Shown here one piece after another: positions 1-7,224 of a DNA stretch of 64,000 nucleotides. The notes below the pieces were generated by a model. That model ran no database searches and was not told the DNA's origin. It saw only the letters and a list, made by a program, of their open reading frames with translations. This DNA comes from Pseudanabaena mucicola str. Chao 1806 (GTDB lineage: Bacteria; Cyanobacteriota; Cyanobacteriia; Pseudanabaenales; Pseudanabaenaceae). Made by a program: the position numbers and the translations under genes. Position 1 is the stretch's first letter; every line of letters starts with the position of its first letter. Location of the stretch: assembly GCF_030323025.1 (NCBI RefSeq), contig NZ_CP097329.1, positions 217,001 to 281,000 of the forward strand. The letters are read 5' to 3'.

Positions 1-2
1 CA

Positions 3-692
3 GGAACTAATGGAGCTATCTTTTCAGAAATCATGCAAACCCTTGAACGAGTATGGGTTATTCATATTTTAAGAACTATGGAGTCAAAGAAATGGCTTTC
101 TAGCTTACGGAGGCTAGCTATTGTACTTGATGGACCACTTGCCGTTTTTGGACAACCCGCTTGGATCAGTCAAGCAATTAGAAAAGAGCTATATAGGTTA
201 AATGAGTTAGTCTGTAAAGCTACAGGAGGGAAAGATATTCTCTTGATCGGTGTTGAGAAAACGGGGCAGTTTGTACAACATTTTGAAGACATAGATCGTA
301 CTTCAGAAGGAACTAGTGGCGTTTTTCCTAAACAAGCAGTTGGTTTACTGACTGACTCATACATCAAGCAAAATGTGATTTTTTCTGAAGGGACAAAGAT
401 GTATGGTGATGCAACATATTTTGGGCGTAAGTTTTTCTATAAGACCAAATCAGGAGCGAGATTAGTAGCCAGTCTTCCATTTTTAAAAGAGGATCATAGA
501 GATATGAATCGTGCTGAACAGTCACAATATCCGAGATTAGCCGATGCGATTGGACTTCTAGATCAACTTGTATCTTCAAGATTTGCGAATGCATTTACTC
601 CTCTGGTATTGGCTAATTCAGAAGCAGCAATACCTCTTAGTCTTGGCAGCAAAGTTTTAGAAAGCTTAGCCAGAGAATTGATAACCGAATGA
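3..692 (+). CDS. NurA-like nuclease domain protein, 5' end outside the window
   Basis: The reading frame is open to the left edge, so only the C-terminal part (about 229 residues) is visible; the in-frame ATG at 33 is probably internal. Visible segments include an acidic 'LAIVLDGPLAVFG' strand, 'LIGVEKTGQFVQHF', 'YGDATYFGRKFFYKTKSG' and a C-terminal 'YPRLADAIGLLDQL...AEAAIPL' region. From memory this arrangement matches NurA-like nucleases, which work with HerA-type translocases in end resection or phage defence. It lies 13 nt upstream of a DNA methyltransferase in the same direction, which suggests one operon. A HerA-type ATPase upstream would be expected but is outside the window. The family call rests on recalled similarity. 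Confidence 0.62.
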   Translation, partial: GTNGAIFSEIMQTLERVWVIHILRTMESKKWLSSLRRLAIVLDGPLAVFGQPAWISQAIRKELYRLNELVCKATGGKDILLIGVEKTGQFVQHFEDIDRTSEGTSGVFPKQAVGLLTDSYIKQNVIFSEGTKMYGDATYFGRKFFYKTKSGARLVASLPFLKEDHRDMNRAEQSQYPRLADAIGLLDQLVSSRFANAFTPLVLANSEAAIPLSLGSKVLESLARELITE

Positions 693-705
693 TAAAATTT
701 ATAAA

Positions 706-1818
706 ATGAGTCATGAACTTTTAAAAATCAGCAATGCTACAGGTAGATGGTCTGGAATCGGTCCGTATTATGCGATGTTTCCGAGAGAATTTGCTTTTGA
801 AGTAGTTGAAAAATATTCAGAAATTGGACAAAGTATTCTTGATCCATTTGCAGGAAGAGCGACAAGTATTTATGCAGCAGCAGCACTAAAAAGATATGGA
901 TGTGGCATTGAAATAAATCCTGTTGGATGGCTTTATGGGAAAGCAAAACTAAATCCTGCTTCCAAGGATAAGGTCTTACTTCGCAATAGTAAAATTGGAG
1001 AAATAGCTAACAATATTTCAACTGATGAATTAAATTCTTTACCAGAATTTTTTTCGTATTGTTATACAGAAACAGTTTTGCGTTATTTGCTTGCAGCAAG
1101 AAAAGTCCTTAGCTGGGAAAAAAGCTCAACTGATGCAACTTTAATGGCTATTATTTTGGTTCATTTACACGGGAATAGAAAGTCATCTTTTTCAAATCAA
1201 ATGAGACAAGGTAAAGCAATGCATCCTGATTACTCTATTCGATGGTGGCAAGAAAGAAATATGCTTCCACCCGACATCGATCCTGTTGCATTTATGGTAA
1301 ATCGTATTGAGTGGAGATATGCTAAAGGTTTACCAGATAATAATGAAAGTAAGGTTATCTTAGGAGATAGCACCTCAAAACTTAAAGAAATTGGCAGTAA
1401 AGTTCGTACGGGTAAACAAGCACCTTTTGATTTGTTATTTACTTCACCACCATATTACAAAATAACAAATTATTATTACGATCAATGGTTACGTTTGTGG
1501 ATGTTAAATGGAAATAATAAACCTACATGGACAGGAGAAAAATGGAAGGGTAAGTTTGAATCCATGACAGCTTATCAAATATTACTAAATGATGTTTTTG
1601 AGAGTTGCTCTAAAATAATGTCTAAAGATGCAATTATTTATGTCAGAACTGATGCTCGAAAATTTACTTTAGAAACAACTAAAGATATTTTATCTAGGAT
1701 TTTTCCAAGTAAGTCTATGGAAATAGTTGATCAACCATTTTCTAAAGAAACTCAAACTGCTCTGTATGGAGATAAAACTACTAAGCCTGGTGAAGTTGAC
1801 ATCATTATGCGCTCTTAA
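706..1818 (+). CDS. DNA methyltransferase (N4-cytosine/N6-adenine amino-MTase type)
   Basis: This 370-residue protein has an AdoMet-binding motif I 'DPFAGRATS' near residues 46-54, followed by 'GIEINP', and a catalytic motif IV 'TSPPYY' near residues 246-251. That order (motif I, long middle segment, then SPPY) is the one usual for alpha-group amino-methyltransferases, with residues 90-240 as candidate target-recognition region. It would methylate an exocyclic amino group in DNA; the recognition site cannot be read from the sequence. The gene follows the NurA-like gene closely and is noticeably AT-rich compared with genes such as gyrA or argJ, which suggests acquired DNA. It may be the self-protecting half of a restriction-like system. 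No restriction endonuclease is visible downstream. Confidence 0.85.
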   Translation: MSHELLKISNATGRWSGIGPYYAMFPREFAFEVVEKYSEIGQSILDPFAGRATSIYAAAALKRYGCGIEINPVGWLYGKAKLNPASKDKVLLRNSKIGEIANNISTDELNSLPEFFSYCYTETVLRYLLAARKVLSWEKSSTDATLMAIILVHLHGNRKSSFSNQMRQGKAMHPDYSIRWWQERNMLPPDIDPVAFMVNRIEWRYAKGLPDNNESKVILGDSTSKLKEIGSKVRTGKQAPFDLLFTSPPYYKITNYYYDQWLRLWMLNGNNKPTWTGEKWKGKFESMTAYQILLNDVFESCSKIMSKDAIIYVRTDARKFTLETTKDILSRIFPSKSMEIVDQPFSKETQTALYGDKTTKPGEVDIIMRS

Positions 1819-1899
1819 TTGTTTATATGGCTTCTTAATCTTTAGGGCATCAAGCTTTAAAAGCAGATGTAGTTAACCAATCGTCTGATGTGGCGATCG

Positions 1900-2307
1900 C
1901 TAATTTATATCATTATCTTCAACTCCCTCAAGAAAAGCGATCGCATCTTGAATAACCACTGCAATATTCGGCTGATCACAAGCAATTACTCTATCTACTA
2001 AATGCTTGTGGTGAGGGAAACTCGACAGATTAGGGAAATGGGGCGTATTGTCATAGCGAAAAATTAGATTGTTCTGTCCATCTTGGAAATGATAGCGATA
2101 ATCAATCGCCGTAATTTGATCATCTACAACAACCAAAGCCTCACTGATAGAAAGTAAATATTGGAAATAAAAACGCAATCGAAGTTTGAGATTGGCTCGC
2201 TCACTAGATAGAATTGTGGCATTGTAATTCTCTACATAGACATCAGGATAAGCTTCCAAAATTTGATCTACTTGATCAAAATAATCCCTAAAACTATTAC
2301 GCGACAT
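1900..2307 (-). CDS. TumE/DUF6516-like toxin of a toxin-antitoxin pair
   Basis: The 135-residue protein has an N-terminal helical stretch, a central 'LRFYFQYLLSISEALVVVD' segment, an 'AIDYRYHFQ' strand and a conserved-looking 'FPHHKHL' motif near residue 100. I associate this layout with the TumE family (formerly DUF6516), putative toxins common in cyanobacteria and archaea. Its start overlaps the 3' end of the upstream small gene by 11 nt, a typical toxin-antitoxin translational coupling. The biochemical activity cannot be deduced. The family call is from memory; the coupling is directly visible. Confidence 0.6.
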   Translation of the reverse strand: MSRNSFRDYFDQVDQILEAYPDVYVENYNATILSSERANLKLRLRFYFQYLLSISEALVVVDDQITAIDYRYHFQDGQNNLIFRYDNTPHFPNLSSFPHHKHLVDRVIACDQPNIAVVIQDAIAFLEGVEDNDIN

Positions 2308-2527
2308 TTCTTAGCTTACTCTCTAATTCTTGGCGTAAAGCTAGATAATGACGGTAATTACTCGCCCAATCAAACGTATCTTCATCATCACCCGTTTTGC
2401 CTTGCTGATACTGCACAAAAAAGTCAGCCGAATCAGTTTGGTATTTAATCTCATAACCGTATAACTGCTTAGTCAAAGCTACTAAAGCATCTAGAGGCGA
2501 TGTATATTCAATAATCTGTTTACGCAT
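2297..2527 (-). CDS. Small antitoxin partner of the TumE-like gene
   Basis: This 76-residue protein begins 'MRKQIIEYTSPLDALVALTK' and is acidic in its middle ('GDDEDTFDW'). It ends in a charged helix and overlaps the next gene by 11 nt. Size, charge and position ahead of the TumE-like toxin suggest the antitoxin; it has no recognisable DNA-binding domain. The assignment is from context. Confidence 0.55.
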   Translation of the reverse strand: MRKQIIEYTSPLDALVALTKQLYGYEIKYQTDSADFFVQYQQGKTGDDEDTFDWASNYRHYLALRQELESKLRNVA

Positions 2528-2567
2528 GACAATAACCGAATTTATTCTTTATGTGTTTGAGAAGCTT

Positions 2568-2816
2568 CTACATACGAACCCGTTCCTTCAATCTTGCCAT
2601 CACACTCTCATCATCCAGCCCTTCACCACGATCTAGTTGAGCTAGACCATCAGCCACCTTTTGGCGAGTATCTTGCAGCCATTGCTCATAATGTTTATCT
2701 CTTTCCTCCAGCAACCGAAACGCCTCAAAAATTACCTCATCAGCAGAGCTATACTTACCACTTTTCAGCTTTTTTTGAATAAACTGCTCTTGCTCAATTT
2801 TTAAGGCAATACTCAT
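2568..2816 (-). CDS. parD: ParD-family antitoxin (orphan)
   Basis: This is a protein of about 82 residues. 'MSIALKIEQEQFIQ' resembles the ribbon-helix-helix strand and first helix of ParD/CopG antitoxins, followed by 'GKYSSADEVIFEAFRLLEE', the typical second helix. An upstream ATG at 2825 is possible, but ParD proteins usually begin at the MSIA-type methionine. ParD binds ParE toxin and represses its own operon. No ParE gene follows: the next gene downstream on this strand (2527) is the TumE antitoxin. It is therefore an orphan, or it serves another partner. Confidence 0.75.
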   Translation of the reverse strand: MSIALKIEQEQFIQKKLKSGKYSSADEVIFEAFRLLEERDKHYEQWLQDTRQKVADGLAQLDRGEGLDDESVMARLKERVRM

Positions 2817-2908
2817 GATTTGCATCCTAAGTCATACAATTATCAGTAATTATAGCAAAAGTATTAAAAGTAGATGTAGTTAAACAATCGCCTGATGTAG
2901 CGATCATT

Positions 2909-3238
2909 TTACCTACTCACAACCTGAGTACGCGCCTGAGAACGAGATTTAGGCTTATCTTTCACCACAATCTCCACATCACGACCTAGAGAATTTAAAA
3001 ACCTAAACAACCTCACAGTCGAGAATCCTGATAACTTGCCATTAATTAAAGCCGACATCTTAGGCTGATCGATTCCCAATAGTTTAGCCGCTTCGACTTG
3101 AGTTATTCCTAACTTAGTAATGATACTGCTGATTTTGTAAGCAAGTTCTGCTTTGACCAGCAACTCATCAGAATTCTCTAATCCCAAATCCGCAAAAACA
3201 TTACCACTACTTTTTTGTACCTTAATCTCTTCAGTCAT
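2909..3238 (-). CDS. higA: HigA-like XRE-family antitoxin/regulator
   Basis: The 109-residue protein has a helix-turn-helix in the middle ('TQVEAAKLLGIDQPKMSAL', about residues 46-64) followed by 'GKLSGFSTVRLFRFLNSLG'. This is the pattern of HigA-type antitoxins that pair with RelE/HigB or Gp49-like toxins. The antitoxin lies downstream of its toxin, as expected for higBA, and the remains of that toxin end 13 nt upstream. Because the toxin is destroyed, HigA here is probably a solitary regulator or a passive remnant. Confidence 0.75.
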   Translation of the reverse strand: MTEEIKVQKSSGNVFADLGLENSDELLVKAELAYKISSIITKLGITQVEAAKLLGIDQPKMSALINGKLSGFSTVRLFRFLNSLGRDVEIVVKDKPKSRSQARTQVVSR

Positions 3239-3251
3239 CTAGCACCTTCCT

Positions 3252-3300
3252 TTATTTCTTGTTGTAATGCTCAGCATAATGTTCTTTAGCCCGTTTTAGA
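3252..3300 (-). pseudogene. C-terminal stub of a HigB/RelE-type toxin
   Basis: On the minus strand an open frame reading 'LKRAKEHYAEHYNKK' then stop lies directly ahead of higA. This resembles the charged C-terminal helix of a RelE/Gp49-type toxin. Everything upstream is replaced by the IS256-family remnant that begins near 3300, so the toxin is cut off by insertion. The stub is too short for a firm family call; context supports it. Confidence 0.55.
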
Positions 3301-3945
3301 GACTGTCAAGTAAAATGTGTAAAGTCTAGAAGCTAGATGAGGAGACGATCCTCGAAGAGGATAGCAAAGCGATTAACTGCAGGTTTGCAATCACGAATCG
3401 AGCCTCGTCCACTTCTTAGAAATATTCCGCATCGCCAAATAGACCAATTTGAAAGCAGCCTCATCAGATGGAAAAATCTGTTGAGATTTAATCACTTTCC
3501 GCAAACTGCTATTCATCGACTCAATCGCATTGGTGGTATAAATCGCTCGACGAATTTCAGGAGGGAAAGCAAAGAAGGGAATAATGTTAGCCCAATGACT
3601 GCGCCAAGACTTGGAGATCGACGGATATTGCTTGTCCCATTTCTCAGCAAACAACTCAAGGTTAAACTCAGCCTCCGATTCAGTGGTCGCACTATAAATA
3701 GCCTTGAGGTCAGCACAAACCTGCTTGCGTTGCTGCCAAGGCACAAAAGCGACTGAGTTTCTGACCATGTGGACAATGCATAACTGCACCTGAGTTTTAG
3801 GAAATACCGTCTCAATCGCATTAGGGAAACCAGTTAAACCATCGACGCAAGCAATCAAAATATCTTTGACTCCACGGTTGTGAATTTCGGTGAGTACTGA
3901 CAACCAGAATTTCGCTCCCTCATTCGGGGAAATCGGGGCTGTAAC
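3300..3945 (-). mobile_element. IS256-family insertion sequence remnant (truncated, frameshifted transposase)
   Basis: The minus strand encodes the C-terminal half of an IS256-type transposase: 'NEGAKFW', 'DILIACVDGL' (carrying the second DDE aspartate), 'QLCIVHMVRNS' and 'YTTNAIESMNSSLRK' (glutamate of the triad). After 'KKWTR' the frame runs into a stop near 3391. The normal ending 'AVNRFAILFEDRL' continues one frame over, so there is a frameshift as well as loss of the N-terminal half. A candidate terminal repeat, starting GAGACTGTCAAG, lies at 3299-3327. The other end is missing, and the sequence switches near 3940 to an unrelated coiled-coil gene. The element cannot make a working transposase. 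Confidence 0.85.
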
Positions 3946-3946
3946 T

Positions 3947-4087
3947 CGACTCACTCAAAGTCAAGAAAGCCAATGGCAAGCTATACGAGAAATGCAGATT
4001 GATGTCAGAGAGATGCAATCTGAGGTTCGAGGCTTAGAGGTCGAGAATCGCAGGATTTTGCAAAGAGTATTTGGCAATGAGTTTTAG
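3947..4087 (+). pseudogene. 3' remnant of a small coiled-coil protein gene
   Basis: On the plus strand a frame ending in stop at 4087 encodes a heptad-rich tail ('EMQIDVREMQSEVRGLEVEN', then 'RRILQRVFGNEF'). This is characteristic of small cyanobacterial coiled-coil proteins of unknown function. Its 5' part is lost at the junction with the IS256 remnant near 3940, and the ATG at 3890 lies inside transposase DNA. A weak hairpin with a T-run follows at 4130-4157. Confidence 0.6.
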
Positions 4088-4129
4088 CGATCGCGGGTAC
4101 TGGTTCCGCATGATAAGATTATTTAGCTA

Positions 4130-4157
4130 AAAAAACCTTGTCAGGCAAGTTTTTTTG
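4130..4157 (+). terminator. Probable intrinsic terminator
   Basis: An A-rich arm ending ACCTTG, a short loop, then CAAG followed by seven T residues form a hairpin plus T-run. It lies 43 nt after the coiled-coil remnant. The rest of 4158-4354 holds no gene I can support, only a 15-bp tandem repeat (AAAATAATTTTGAC type, about 4257-4286) that may overlap the DUF2949 promoter. Confidence 0.5.
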
Positions 4158-4354
4158 CAGTTCTAATATCAAATCGTCGAAATCCAGATGCCAAAAGGGG
4201 GACAGGGATTTGTTCTATCTCGCGGAACCAGTGCCTATCACTACAACTATAACCTTAAAAATAATTTTGACAAAAATAATTTTGACGGGCGTTGATAGAT
4301 ATGGTAAGGTGCGCTACGCTATTAGTCTAAATTGCTTAAATAAATAATTATTTG

Positions 4355-4594
4355 ATGTCAATGAGTTATCAATCCCAAGCATACGTGATCGCTAGTCGCC
4401 AAGAAGATCTAGAAAGACATCTTCTTGAGGCTGCAGTTGTAGATCGAGAACAGTTGGCAGTGGCTAAACGTTGGCAAGAGCGTCAAGAGGGTCCTTTGCT
4501 GATGATTTTGTTACAGCTTAGTTTTATTGATTTACAGCAATTTAGTGGTTTGTTGGATTGGTCTGGTCACGGACGGATGGATACTAGTTATTAG
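4355..4594 (+). CDS. DUF2949 family small protein
   Basis: The protein is about 79 residues. A 'LEAAVVDREQLAVAKRWQER' helix is followed by 'GPLLMILLQLSFIDLQQFSGLLDW', the signature I know from DUF2949 proteins, which are small and nearly restricted to cyanobacteria and have no known function. The ATG at 4355 or 4361 is the likely start; a TTG at 4352 is also open. The stop overlaps the convergent moaD stop by 4 nt. Confidence 0.65.
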   Translation: MSMSYQSQAYVIASRQEDLERHLLEAAVVDREQLAVAKRWQERQEGPLLMILLQLSFIDLQQFSGLLDWSGHGRMDTSY

Positions 4595-4857
4595 CCACCA
4601 CTGACAGGGGGGAGCAGTGCAACCTCATCACCATGATTCAAAAGAGTATGTGGTTCAGCAAAGTTTAAGTTAATTGCATAACGGGTTAGCGATCGCCATT
4701 TTTCGAGACTTGGTTGTTGAGTGACTAAGTGATCGAATATTTGCGATACGGTTGTTCCTGATTCGATTTCTAGGTGAATTTCATCAGTCGCAAATACTTC
4801 TTGAAAAATTGCGAAGAGTTTAATCTTGACCTGAATCTGGTTAGGATTCGTGAACAT
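4591..4857 (-). CDS. moaD: Molybdopterin synthase sulfur-carrier subunit MoaD
   Basis: This protein of about 88 residues has the ubiquitin-like fold pattern of MoaD and ends in the required di-glycine ('LLPPVSGG'). The terminal glycine would be adenylated and thiocarboxylated to supply sulfur for molybdopterin in molybdenum-cofactor synthesis. The ATG at 4857 gives a normal-length MoaD. The gene overlaps the 3' end of phoH by 17 nt in the same direction, so it is probably translated from the same message. No other moa gene is in the window. Confidence 0.85.
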   Translation of the reverse strand: MFTNPNQIQVKIKLFAIFQEVFATDEIHLEIESGTTVSQIFDHLVTQQPSLEKWRSLTRYAINLNFAEPHTLLNHGDEVALLPPVSGG

Positions 4858-5818
4858 GGGCATTTTCGGCATCCTCATAGGCAGCAATGATGTGATGGAC
4901 GAGGGGATGTCGGACAACATCAGTCTTATCAAACATATTAAAAGATACTCCCTGCACTCCTTTGAGGATATTCATGGCGATGATCAAGCCAGATTTTTGG
5001 TGACGCGGTAAGTCGATTTGGGTAATGTCGCCAGTAACTACCATCCGTGATCTAAATCCTAAACGAGTTAAGACCATTTTCATTTGCGCGGCTGTTGTGT
5101 TTTGTGCCTCATCAACAATGATGAAGGAGTTATTGAGTGTGCGTCCGCGCATATAGGCAAGGGGAGCAACTTCGATAATGCCGCGTTCCATGAGTTGGGG
5201 GACTTTTTCGGAACCGATCATCTCATGCATCGCATCGTAGAGGGGACGCAAGTAGGGATCAATTTTTTGCTGTAAATCTCCAGGCAGAAAGCCGAGGCTC
5301 TCACCTGCTTCGACTGCGGGACGAGTAAGGATAATTCGTTCAAATTTATTACTCTGGAGTGCGCTAACTGCGGCAACCGCAGCGAGGTAGGTTTTGCCAG
5401 TACCCGCAGGTCCGACCCCAAAGATCAGGTCATGGGTTTCCATTGCTTGCACATATTGCTGTTGGCGGTAAGTGCGGGTTTGGATCGAGTCACCACGACG
5501 GTTTCGCGAAATGGTCGCCCGATCGCGCCAAGAGGTAGTACGTTCCTCAGCGATCGCTTGTTGGGCGGCGCGAATATCGACAGAAGCGATCACTTTTTCC
5601 TGTGACCATAGGGGCTTGAGGGCTTTGATTATTTGCTCACACACATCAATCTGTTCGGATGTCCCATCAATCAATAGGTCTTGTCCCCTCATGACTAGCT
5701 TTACACCAATCTCATCGGCTAATAGTCTGAGATTTTCCTCACGATGACCTGCAAGGGCGATCGCGCTACTCTGGCTTGGCAGACTGAAAATGTATGGTTC
5801 GTTGTGGGGAGTACCCAT
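4841..5818 (-). CDS. phoH: PhoH-like ATPase
   Basis: This protein of about 325 residues has an N-terminal KH-like segment, then a P-loop 'GPAGTGKTYLA' and a Walker B/DEAD-like 'FIIVDEAQN', followed by 'VVTGDITQIDLP'. That is the standard PhoH core, a predicted RNA-associated ATPase. The start is placed at the ATG giving 'MGTPHNEPYIF'; an in-frame extension to 5899 overlaps a palindrome and is unlikely to be coding. moaD overlaps its end. Confidence 0.92.
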   Translation of the reverse strand: MGTPHNEPYIFSLPSQSSAIALAGHREENLRLLADEIGVKLVMRGQDLLIDGTSEQIDVCEQIIKALKPLWSQEKVIASVDIRAAQQAIAEERTTSWRDRATISRNRRGDSIQTRTYRQQQYVQAMETHDLIFGVGPAGTGKTYLAAVAAVSALQSNKFERIILTRPAVEAGESLGFLPGDLQQKIDPYLRPLYDAMHEMIGSEKVPQLMERGIIEVAPLAYMRGRTLNNSFIIVDEAQNTTAAQMKMVLTRLGFRSRMVVTGDITQIDLPRHQKSGLIIAMNILKGVQGVSFNMFDKTDVVRHPLVHHIIAAYEDAENAHVHES

Positions 5819-5856
5819 TAAATTAATTTTCCTCTGAGGTTGCTGTATATAAACAG

Positions 5857-5893
5857 AGGATTGTTTTCCCGCCGAAGGGAGGAAAACAATCCT
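5857..5893. repeat. Palindromic hairpin upstream of phoH
   Basis: A 13-bp stem (AGGATTGTTTTCC and its complement) surrounds a GC-rich loop. It sits between the cyclophilin stop and the phoH start, so it could terminate the cyclophilin transcript. A related palindrome with the same GGAAACAATCC edge occurs near 60344-60375, so this may be a repeated element rather than a dedicated terminator. Confidence 0.65.
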
Positions 5894-5914
5894 AAGCAAT
5901 GCGCCTACAAAATA

Positions 5915-7078
5915 TTATTTGACAAGATTTTCAGCACCACTGATTACACGGGCGGAAATAATTTTGTCACCTAACCTTAGTTTATCCAAAGTTTCCTTGC
6001 CATCGGTGACATAACCAAAAACAGTGTAGTTGCCATCAAGCAAATTCAAACCTGCGGGGGTCAATTCAGACTCGAATAGGTAGATAAAAAATTGCGAGGA
6101 GCCACCATTAGGATTGTCGTTAGGATGAGCCATTGCCACCGTACCAAAAGCAGCAAAGGGCAGCACAGGTATGACTCCTGATAGACCTGTTTCTTCAAAG
6201 GTTTTGCCGTAGTTGGGGACTTTCTGATCAGGTAAACGCACTTCGATAGGTACTGTCCGATACTGCTTTGTCTTGGGATCAATATAACCATCGGCTGCAC
6301 CCTCTGGATCGCCTGTTTGCAGATAGTAATTTTCATCGGCTCGGGTGAAGATCAATCCATCATAAAAGTTTTGCTGTACGAGATCGATAAATTGACCTGC
6401 ATTCACTGGAGCGTTGTAACCATCTACAGTGATTATAGCATTACCTTTTTCGGTGACTAGCTCGACAAGCGCACGTCCTTTTAGTTGAGGCAGATTTGCA
6501 TATTGATCAGGAACTTTGAAAGGAAATTCTTTAATTAGATCGGATTCGATCAGTCCCACATAATCCAAGGACTTTTCTGCTAGAGCCTTGACATTATTAC
6601 GATCCTTGATTTCGATTGCTTCTTGTAGTGGCACAAGTGCTTTCTCTAAACTAGCGAGGTGTTCAGTGACACTTGCTTGGCGATCACTATTAACTGCCGC
6701 AATCAAATCCACCTTATTTTGACTAATGGTTTGTGCAACTGTTTCAATATCTCTTTTTAGACTACTCCAGCGCTTAAGATTTGCTTGACGGGGGATTTGC
6801 TCTAAAGTACGCTGCACATCACGCAATAGGTCATTATCAATCGGGAGTGCATTCCGTAAAATAATCCGTGGATCTTTGATAGCACTTGTGGTTGGTAATG
6901 CTGCGATACTTGGTTGTATTGCAATTGCAAATACAATCATTAATGATGTCATCATCAAAGCAGCGACCAAGGTTGTCGCGCTTTTGAACCAAGCAGTTCT
7001 ATAAAAATGAAGACTTACTCGGTCTAACTTACGATCTAAATTAAGATTTAACATTACACCCAAAACTAAACTAGCCAT
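5915..7078 (-). CDS. CYP38/TLP40-like cyclophilin-type peptidyl-prolyl isomerase, exported
   Basis: This 387-residue protein has an N-terminal hydrophobic segment near residues 35-58 ending '...IAALP', which looks like a signal peptide. A helical domain (about 60-200) precedes a cyclophilin domain with 'NFYDGLIFTRADENYYLQTG' and 'GGSSQFFIYL'. The helical-plus-cyclophilin layout is that of the lumenal CYP38/TLP40 family, which supports photosystem II assembly in plants; the cyanobacterial role is inferred. Prolyl-isomerase activity may be weak, as in the family. The start could be the ATG at 7054. Confidence 0.85.
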   Translation of the reverse strand: MASLVLGVMLNLNLDRKLDRVSLHFYRTAWFKSATTLVAALMMTSLMIVFAIAIQPSIAALPTTSAIKDPRIILRNALPIDNDLLRDVQRTLEQIPRQANLKRWSSLKRDIETVAQTISQNKVDLIAAVNSDRQASVTEHLASLEKALVPLQEAIEIKDRNNVKALAEKSLDYVGLIESDLIKEFPFKVPDQYANLPQLKGRALVELVTEKGNAIITVDGYNAPVNAGQFIDLVQQNFYDGLIFTRADENYYLQTGDPEGAADGYIDPKTKQYRTVPIEVRLPDQKVPNYGKTFEETGLSGVIPVLPFAAFGTVAMAHPNDNPNGGSSQFFIYLFESELTPAGLNLLDGNYTVFGYVTDGKETLDKLRLGDKIISARVISGAENLVK

Positions 7079-7224
7079 TTAAAATGCTATTTCATTTGGT
7101 TGCACTGTTTGGCAAACTTATTCTGATTTCATGCTTTCCTATGGAAAAAAATTTCATTATGATTGGTGTGGGCACTGAAACTCAAGTAGATCAAAAGTTG
7201 TATGCTCAGACCGATGAATCTTTT

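Noticed and set aside
4099-4232. 11-bp inverted repeat ACTGGTTCCGC/GCGGAACCAGT
   Set aside because: It could be a small element, but arms are short, the spacing holds nothing distinctive and there is no second copy in the window.
4138-4347. 69-codon open frame after the terminator-like hairpin
   Set aside because: It starts inside a T-run, crosses small repeats and has no family resemblance.
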